From contig OY744616.1 of NCBI GenBank assembly GCA_963556255.1, positions 32,198,416-32,262,415 on the forward strand: 64,000 nt of DNA, in the 5' to 3' direction. Below, piece by piece: positions 56,735-64,000 of the stretch. The first letter of the stretch is position 1, and the number at the start of each line of letters is the position of its first letter. A program made the translations under genes and the position numbers. Under the pieces are notes generated by a model. That model was not told the DNA's origin, did no database searches, and was given only the letters and a program-made list of their open reading frames with translations. Source of the DNA: Allolobophora icterica (taxonomy: Eukaryota; Annelida; Clitellata; Crassiclitellata; Lumbricidae).

Positions 56735-56945
56735 AAAGTGACTGGGAACCAAGGTAACTCGTTGAAGTGATAAAAAGTGACTGGGGAACCAATGTAAGTC
56801 GTCGAAGAGTTAAAAAGTGACTGGGAAACCAATGCAACTCGTTGAAGTGATAAAAAGTGACTCCCACTGACTGGGGAACCAATGTAAGTCGTTGAAGAGT
56901 TTAAAAAAGTGACTGGGAAACCAATGCAGCTCGTCACGAGCGCCA
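56735..56945. repeat. ~50-bp minisatellite built from an RT motif
   Basis: Five units of GTGACTGGGAAACCAATGCA, then CTCGTTGAAGTGATAAAAA. On the minus strand each unit reads ELHWFPVTF-like, the LHWLP motif of CR1/L2 reverse transcriptases. Confidence 0.8.
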
Positions 56946-57004
56946 TTGAATCGTTGAGTGACAATTTTAAAAATGTTCGATTACAATTACAGTTACAATT
57001 ACGG

Positions 57005-57112
57005 GCCTACAATTACAGTTAAGATAAGATGGCGCACAGCCAGAAAATAAGCATCGAGTTCTTAAACTCAATGCGCTTCTGAATAGGTAACCAGCGCAGT
57101 TCCTCACACATG
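57005..57112 (-). mobile_element. LINE RT fragment
   Basis: Minus strand encodes ELRWLPIQKRIEFKNSMLIF, the conserved post-thumb motif of CR1/L2/RTE-like elements. Confidence 0.7.
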
Positions 57113-57419
57113 AAACTGGGTATGCCAAAAAACATATAGTAGGCCTAATACTATACAACATATCAACCGACCGTAGCGTTTAAATTATTTTAGCTGATTA
57201 GTGCAGAAAGAGTTATAGTTATCACATATATGTAACTTACTGTATATATAGACAATGGTATATAAATGATACATATATAACGCAAATATATATGTAAAAC
57301 AATTATGTATGCAACACCAAATATTTAGTATTTTATATATATATATATAGGCCTATACATGTATACGGACGCATACAAGGGATCAATGTCGACACAGTCA
57401 GTGGCGTCGATCTTGGCTT

Positions 57420-58420
<1,001 letters not shown>

Positions 58421-58440
58421 GTGGAAAATATATATGTAGG

Positions 58441-58442
<2 letters not shown>

Positions 58443-58511
<69 letters not shown>

Positions 58512-58608
58512 TATTTATATATATATATATATCAGCAATGACATATGTATGCAAACTATGCATGTATGTATGTATGTATGTATGTATGTGTGTATGTATG
58601 TATATATA
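58443..58608. repeat. (AT)n and (TATG)n microsatellites
   Basis: AT array to about 58535, then (TATG)n at 58556-58608, which abuts the LTR. Confidence 0.95.
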
Positions 58609-58609
58609 T

Positions 58610-59069
58610 TGTTAGGATCCCATGACTGACTAGTTCTAGGATGGGTAACAGTCCTGCTTGACTGGTTTTCTTTGGCTAATAAGAGACCTCTACCGGGGAA
58701 AGATCTACTATATAAGGATAGAGAATAGGGTGTGTGGCTGAAGACTCTGATTATACTGCCGACGGGCGTAGTCTTGTCCGAGTACTTCCTGTGTTTGCAT
58801 GCTAGTTAAGCTAGTTTCGTGAGGCTTTACACCTGTGGTGTTTGACGTCTTTCTACGCGTCTACTTTTCTGGTCGTCAGCCTGTTGCTGCATTGAAGACC
58901 AGGTTTTCCTTGGCGTTCTTCCGTGAGTGATGAACGAACCGTTTTCCACCGTCATCTACGGTTGGGTAATGTATCGATAATTTTGTTTGATATTTTTGTT
59001 TGGAGAATTATACCTGTTAAACTAGACAAACGAGTTTCTTTGAGCTGTTATTAGGTTGAACCCGCTACA
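58610..59069 (+). repeat. Putative 5' LTR of LTR element I
   Basis: Starts TGTTAGGATCC and ends CCCGCTACA (TG..CA). TATATAAG at 58709-58716 is a likely TATA box. A primer-site-like sequence follows within two bases. The matching 3' LTR is not in the window, so the call rests on these signals only. Confidence 0.6.
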
Positions 59070-59071
59070 TA

Positions 59072-59088
59072 TGAGGACTCGCGGGATT
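59072..59088 (+). promoter_or_regulatory. Putative primer binding site, element I
   Basis: TGAGGACTCGCGGGATT directly after the LTR resembles the TGGGGGCTCGNNCGGGAT sites complementary to tRNA-Pro-type 3' ends. Confidence 0.5.
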
Positions 59089-59182
59089 TTTTTTTGCGCT
59101 CTAATTTGTCTCTTGAATACGAATTTTGTATCGTTAAGGGAATTTAGAATTATAGGGGCGTATCTGTGTTGAAATTTGAAAC

Positions 59183-60031
59183 ATGGAAACACCGGAGGCA
59201 GTAAAAATGTTACAGGTGGAGGATATTTTTGAACTGAAACAAGACGAATTACGTGTTGAATTGGAGAAATTGGGACAAGACGTGAAAGGTCTTACTAAAT
59301 TGCAGATGCAAAAGGCACTGTCTAAATTGTTAACTTCGCCATATTCTTCGCCAAAATCAGAGTCTGGGGTTCAGGCTAAAATTTTAAAATTGAAATTGAA
59401 AAAAGAACAAGACGAAATTGCACGGACACAGCGCAGAGAAGACAGAGAAGCTGAGAGAAATTTTGAGCTTGAGAAGATGAAATTACAAATGCAGGCGGAA
59501 GCAGAAGCAAAGAAGGAACAGGCAGTTAAGGAAGCTGAAATTAGGAAGGAACAAGCAGAATTAGAATTGCGAAAACTGGATAAAGAGGCTGAAGTTAGGA
59601 AGGAACAAGCAGTCAGAGAGGCAGAAGCCAAAAAGGAACAAGCAGAATTAGAATTGCGAAGACTAGATAAAGAGGCAGAAGCAGCAGAAAGGAAATTATG
59701 GAGAGAAGCAGAAGCTAAGAAGGAACAAGCAGAAGCTAAGAAGGAACAAGCAGAAGCTAAGAAGGAACAAGCAGATAAAGAGGCAGAAGCAGCAGAAAGG
59801 AAATTACGGATAGAGGCAGAACTTTCAGAAAGGAGGCTGAAGGTAGAGAACGAAAGGTTGTCTATGGAAAACGAAGTTAAGAAAATTCAGATGGAAGCAG
59901 CTGAGAGGAAGTTACAAATGGAATTGGTAGAAAAAGAAAAACAGAGACAGCATCAATTGAGAATGAAAGAATTAGGAGGTTCTGTTGAAAGGTTAACAGT
60001 AGGTGTAATGATCTCCCAAACCACACAATGA
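59183..60031 (+). CDS. Gag N-terminal region of LTR element I, truncated
   Basis: A 282-residue frame from the first ATG after the leader. Residues 10-50 form a short helical module (DIFELKQDELRVELEKLGQD), comparable to SAP-like folds. The rest is a charged coiled coil with repeated AEAKKEQAELELRKLDKEAE-type units. It stops after SVERLTVGVMISQTTQ, before any capsid, zinc knuckle or protease. The last nine codons fall at or after 60004, where a second LTR seems to begin, so the stop is probably supplied by the inserted element. Confidence 0.7.
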   Translation: METPEAVKMLQVEDIFELKQDELRVELEKLGQDVKGLTKLQMQKALSKLLTSPYSSPKSESGVQAKILKLKLKKEQDEIARTQRREDREAERNFELEKMKLQMQAEAEAKKEQAVKEAEIRKEQAELELRKLDKEAEVRKEQAVREAEAKKEQAELELRRLDKEAEAAERKLWREAEAKKEQAEAKKEQAEAKKEQADKEAEAAERKLRIEAELSERRLKVENERLSMENEVKKIQMEAAERKLQMELVEKEKQRQHQLRMKELGGSVERLTVGVMISQTTQ

Positions 60032-61144
60032 TTCCCAGCTACACAACATGCTATAAGATGTTACAGTGTAGAGAAGAATCTATTTAGATTATATAATGTA
60101 GGATAGTAGAGCTACATAAATGTAACTTAATTAAAATGCCAGCAGCTAAGCCAGCATTGTAGGGATTAATTAATATTAGATAGAGGGGTTCATCATATCT
60201 ACGCAAAGGACAGCAGACGATGTGGACTCACCCCATTGGTCAGGACGAACAGCTGATCAAAACCGTTATGGCGAAGCGGCTGACGACTCGGTAACCAAGC
60301 AACCGTGGTGACGTGGCGTGGAGATACGGCAGTTCGATTTTTGATTTCAACTGAACAAGACGTTCTAGAAATCTTGAGTGGATCGACTCGGTGGATGTTG
60401 GACTAAGTCGATGAGAGAGCATCGTTAGTCAATATGATCGGTTTTGCGAAACGATCGATGCAGTTGAGTTTATAAGTCGAGACGTTGGACAGCGAGGATC
60501 GAATAATTCGAGTGAAACGCTCTCGTAACAAACCGTTGCGAAGCGTGACTTTCCATCATAGGAAGTCGACATTTGCGAAGCGATCTTGTCAACGGACTTA
60601 AGGAGTTATTCCGCGAGTGAAGTGTACGTTACTCTGGAGTAGTAAAGCGCACACTCGGGTTGTAACGACGGTCTCTTTGGGAGAGACATCAAGCTACGAG
60701 AAGTCACGAGAACGGTGGATAGTCGAGCTTCGACGAGGGAGAAACAAGGCGATTTGCGAACGGAGCCGCGAACTCATCAGATGAACAAACGGATGAAAGA
60801 CAGCTTTTCCACGAGGAACAAACTGTGAGAACATTCCGTGCTAAAGGGTCTTACTGGGAGGTAGCAATAGGCAATAAAATCTAGATAGCAAAGATGCTGG
60901 CTAGGTAGGGAATAAGGCAAAGTAGACATAGGATAACTATAATTTGAACTGTTACATGCTTTAACTGATATACATTATATTCATATTCATTTAAATGCAT
61001 ACACATGTGTTCTCTGTTCATTTCCCTAGTCAAATAGATAGGCCTATGCATTTACTTGTCCAGTAAAGACAAGATGAAGCAAAACTAAAGTAGTCGTGGG
61101 TGTATTCATAACACTAAGCACTCTTAGTATAGGGTGGCGCTACA
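60004..61144 (+). repeat. Putative 5' LTR of LTR element II, inserted in element I gag
   Basis: Starts TGTAATGATC and ends GCGCTACA, then TAAA and a clear primer site. AATAAA lies at 60873-60878. The left boundary is inferred from the TG and from the broken gag frame. Only one copy is in the window, so it cannot be confirmed by repeat. Confidence 0.5.
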
Positions 61145-61148
61145 TAAA

Positions 61149-61169
61149 TGGGGGCTCGCTCTCGGGATT
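61149..61169 (+). promoter_or_regulatory. Primer binding site, element II (tRNA-Pro-like)
   Basis: TGGGGGCTCG then CTCTCGGGATT. The first ten bases match the tRNA-Pro-complementary site known from gammaretroviruses and some gypsy elements. Confidence 0.65.
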
Positions 61170-61539
61170 GAATTGTATAATCAATTAAGGACATTGATTA
61201 AAACGATCTGGGATCATATCTTTGACACAAGAGGTGTATTTAGATAGGATTGAATAAGTAAACATAGATATTTACTTACGCGCTAGGTAGGCCTATAGCG
61301 TATTTTGTCGTCTGCGGTATTCATTAATACGCATGACGTAATTGAATTTTGAATTGTGACCAATCATACGTTGTCGAAGGTGAGGTCAGGTCAACGGTTG
61401 CAAATCGCAAAAGCTAACTATTGGTAAGAGTTAGGTCAGGTCAAGGTTGTTCAGTGTTTAAGTTATAAACAAGGTGAACTAGCTTTGAAATCTGAAATTT
61501 ATCTTGAGCCTTATATCAAAGAAAAATTGATATAGCGCA

Positions 61540-64000
61540 ATGGCTGGTGAGATTCAGAAGTGGATTAAGGTGGCGCAGGACCTTGGATACGCAGAAGATG
61601 CTGTTAGAGAATATGTCAAGGACAGGCAGAATGAGATTAGGGAAGATAAAAGGCGTGAGGCTGAAGAAAGGCTACGCCTAGCTGAACTGGAAAATCAGAA
61701 GGAAGATAAAAGACGTGAGGCTGAGGAAAAGATACGTCTAGCGGAAATAGAAAAGGAAGATAAAAGACGTGAGGCTGAGGAAAAGCTACGTCTAGCTGAA
61801 ATAGAAAAGGAAGATAAAAGACGTGAGGCTGAGGAAAAGCTACGTCTAGCTGAAATAGAAAAGGAGATAAAACTGAAAGAACTAGAGCTTCAGATGACAC
61901 GTGAGACAAGACGAGAAGATGGAGATAGGATAAGACTTGATGGAGATGGAGAGTATTCTGGACAGGCAAATAATGCCAAACATGTTAAGATGCCCATCTT
62001 CAGAGAAGAAAAAGATTGTTTAGATGCCTATCTCCTCAGATTCGAGAGGACATGTACGGCATACAGAGTTCCGAATGAGTTATGGGTTCTGACACTAGTA
62101 AAGTCGCTTCAAGGCAAAGCGCTCGAAGTGTATGAACGAATGAGTATAGAAGAATCTCAAGACTATGAAAAGTTAAAGGAGAGACTACTCATAAGGTTCA
62201 AATTGTCAGAATCAGGGTACCGAAATTTGTTTAAACAAAGCCCTAGAGAAAAAGACGAAACTCCGGAACAATATGTAGGAAGACTTAGACGTTACTTAAG
62301 ACAGTGGCATCAAATGTCAGGCTTTAGCGAAGACAAAGAGGGTTTGGAACAACTCATACTGAGAGACCAGTTCTTCATTATGTGTGACAATGATATGAGA
62401 CGCTTTCTAAAGGAGAAAGGGAAACTAAATCTTGAGGACATGTTGGAACAGGCCCAAAACCTTATAGAAGCGAGAGAATCGGATGAAAGGAAATGGATTC
62501 ATACTCAGAAGAATAGAGACAAAGATTCCAAAATACAACCGAGAGATAATAAGCAGAAGAGTTTTGAGAATACAAGCAACTCTCACAACAAATTTAGAGA
62601 ACAGAGGGAGTTCAGAGATAAAAATCAATTTAAGAGTAATTGGAAGTTCTCCGACAACAAGAAATATGGAGTAGAAACAGAAACCCAGAAGACGGGATGT
62701 TTCCGCTGTGGGTCAAAATTTCACAGAATAGCCCAGTGTAGTGAGAAAGATAAGACAGGGAGAGAACATAGAGTAGCAACAATGCAATGCGACGAGGAAT
62801 CAAGTGAAAATGGAGATAAACAAGAGGCAGTAATTTCATACTGTTCTGCATACGTTGAACAAGAAGGAAAGTGTATAATAGAAGAACACAAGTATCAGGG
62901 ACCAGTTGTAATTAATGGATGTGAAACGAAAGGAGTCTTTGACACTGGTTCAAATTGTGTTGCTGTAAGAGAGAGTCTGATCAAGAAAGATGAATACATA
63001 GGTCGAAACATGATATGTACTTTTATGAATGGTACCAAACATGAGTATCCGATGGCAAAAGTCGCAATACAGAGCAAATACCTCACAGGCGTGGTAGAAG
63101 CCGCTGTGATCAAAGACCTAGAAGAAGAAGCTATCATTGGATCAAGAGTAGAAACTATTGAAGAGTCTAAATTGAATTTGTGTTATTGTGAGGCTGAAGT
63201 AGTAAAGTGGAAGAAAGAGGCAGAGAGAGATACTGAAGAGTTCACTAGCAAGGTCAGAGTAAATGAAATAGATACTAAATGCCTTTATGATACAGGAGCA
63301 AATTGTGTCGCTGTGCAAAAGAGATTAGTGAGACCAGAACAATACACAGATAAATTTATGGTGTGCAGATTTGCTAATGGCAAGAAAGAAAAATATCACA
63401 TGGCAAGAATTAAAATTGAAGGAAATGACTTCAAAGGTGTGACAGATGCTGTAGTGATAGAATCCTTAGTGATAGGATTGATCACGGGTCCATGTTTGTA
63501 CGAGAAGAGTATAAACAGGATCCAACCGAAAGGAAAACATGATAAAGAGAAAACGGATAAATCATGTAAACCTAAAATTAATAGAGCCAAAGCAGAGAAA
63601 GAGAAAGAAAGGAATGTAAAGGGTTGTGACGCTGAAGGGATGAGATGCAATGAGGCTAAATCATCCATAGAAATCCAGAACACAACTGGACATGATTGTG
63701 AGATTATCACAGAAACAAGAATAAATGACGGAGTGGAACGAAACGGCAAAACAGAAGTGGTATTAGCAGGATGTATGACACGAGCACAGGATGAGATAAA
63801 AGGGAGACGTGTCGAACGACCACTGAGAATGCCAGAAGTAACAGGTTTAGATCTCAAACCAGAGGAGATAATGGAACCTATGGAACCCAGGTCTAGCAGA
63901 AGAAACCATTTAGTGGAGAACAGAAATAATGAAGAGAATAAGAAAATGGGATATAGGAAAGGAAGAAATTGGCAGGAGTCCAAGTTATATTACATGAAGA
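61540..64000 (+). CDS. Gag-protease polyprotein of LTR element II, open at window edge
   Basis: 820 codons without a stop to the last base. The start is MAGEIQKWIKVAQDLGY. Residues about 30-110 are a coiled coil with 18-residue EDKRREAEEKLRLAEIEK repeats. Residues about 148-240 form the Gag capsid N-part (DAYLLRFERTC). About 240-311 is SCAN-like (ETPEQYVGRLRRYLRQW, LEQLILRDQFF). A CCHC knuckle, CFRCGSKFHRIAQC, begins at residue 387. Two retropepsin-like active-site segments follow: FDTGSNCVAV (Asp468) and YDTGANCVAV (Asp585). The last 150 residues are charged, with no domain recognised. RT would be expected beyond the edge. SCAN domains are thought to derive from Gmr1-type gypsy Gag, which fits. 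Confidence 0.85.
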   Translation, partial: MAGEIQKWIKVAQDLGYAEDAVREYVKDRQNEIREDKRREAEERLRLAELENQKEDKRREAEEKIRLAEIEKEDKRREAEEKLRLAEIEKEDKRREAEEKLRLAEIEKEIKLKELELQMTRETRREDGDRIRLDGDGEYSGQANNAKHVKMPIFREEKDCLDAYLLRFERTCTAYRVPNELWVLTLVKSLQGKALEVYERMSIEESQDYEKLKERLLIRFKLSESGYRNLFKQSPREKDETPEQYVGRLRRYLRQWHQMSGFSEDKEGLEQLILRDQFFIMCDNDMRRFLKEKGKLNLEDMLEQAQNLIEARESDERKWIHTQKNRDKDSKIQPRDNKQKSFENTSNSHNKFREQREFRDKNQFKSNWKFSDNKKYGVETETQKTGCFRCGSKFHRIAQCSEKDKTGREHRVATMQCDEESSENGDKQEAVISYCSAYVEQEGKCIIEEHKYQGPVVINGCETKGVFDTGSNCVAVRESLIKKDEYIGRNMICTFMNGTKHEYPMAKVAIQSKYLTGVVEAAVIKDLEEEAIIGSRVETIEESKLNLCYCEAEVVKWKKEAERDTEEFTSKVRVNEIDTKCLYDTGANCVAVQKRLVRPEQYTDKFMVCRFANGKKEKYHMARIKIEGNDFKGVTDAVVIESLVIGLITGPCLYEKSINRIQPKGKHDKEKTDKSCKPKINRAKAEKEKERNVKGCDAEGMRCNEAKSSIEIQNTTGHDCEIITETRINDGVERNGKTEVVLAGCMTRAQDEIKGRRVERPLRMPEVTGLDLKPEEIMEPMEPRSSRRNHLVENRNNEENKKMGYRKGRNWQESKLYYMK

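Overview
This is eukaryotic DNA. It has introns with GT-AG boundaries, long microsatellites, tRNA-derived SINEs, non-LTR and LTR retrotransposons, and many short terminal-inverted-repeat (TIR) elements. The best guess at source is a marine invertebrate, probably a deuterostome such as an echinoderm or hemichordate. The evidence is a SUEL-type galactose/rhamnose-binding lectin exon, the repeat mix, and a very frequent TAGGCCTA palindrome. The species cannot be named from sequence alone. Most of the 64 kb is repeat-derived; host coding sequence is sparse. A 200-base run of N marks an assembly gap at 51501-51700.

Layout. 1-12.5 kb: degenerate LINE pieces, a 366-bp foldback MITE, a 4.35-kb inverted-repeat element (1931-6284) with a SINE and a hAT-type MITE inside it, and several minisatellites. 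12.5-18.7 kb: a young Ty3/gypsy LTR retrotransposon on the minus strand. Its two LTRs appear identical and it has a 5-bp target duplication, but its pol has an in-frame stop and no integrase. 18.7-29 kb: (GT)n and (GAT)n arrays, hAT-type elements and SINEs; no genes seen. 29-35 kb: a CR1-like LINE, then a two-exon LIM-domain gene on the plus strand. The LIM intron holds a 2.9-kb hAT-like element that carries an RTE-type LINE.

38-53 kb: a minus-strand membrane-protein gene is assembled here from four phase-compatible exons: SUEL lectin (52897-52613), short stalk (43888-43820), transmembrane helix (41174-41087) and cytoplasmic tail (39850-38710). The order resembles EVA-1 family receptors. Its largest intron contains, on the opposite strand, a small DUF4806-like gene (48959-50562), plus several MITEs and the gap.

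53-58.6 kb: a MITE inserted in a MITE, LINE fragments, and microsatellites. 58.6-64 kb: two LTR retrotransposons on the plus strand, apparently nested. The inner one has a long gag-protease frame still open at the window edge. That frame carries a SCAN-like capsid segment, a CCHC knuckle and two tandem copies of the retropepsin active-site region, which is the most unusual protein feature in the window. No rRNA, true tRNA gene or CRISPR array was seen.
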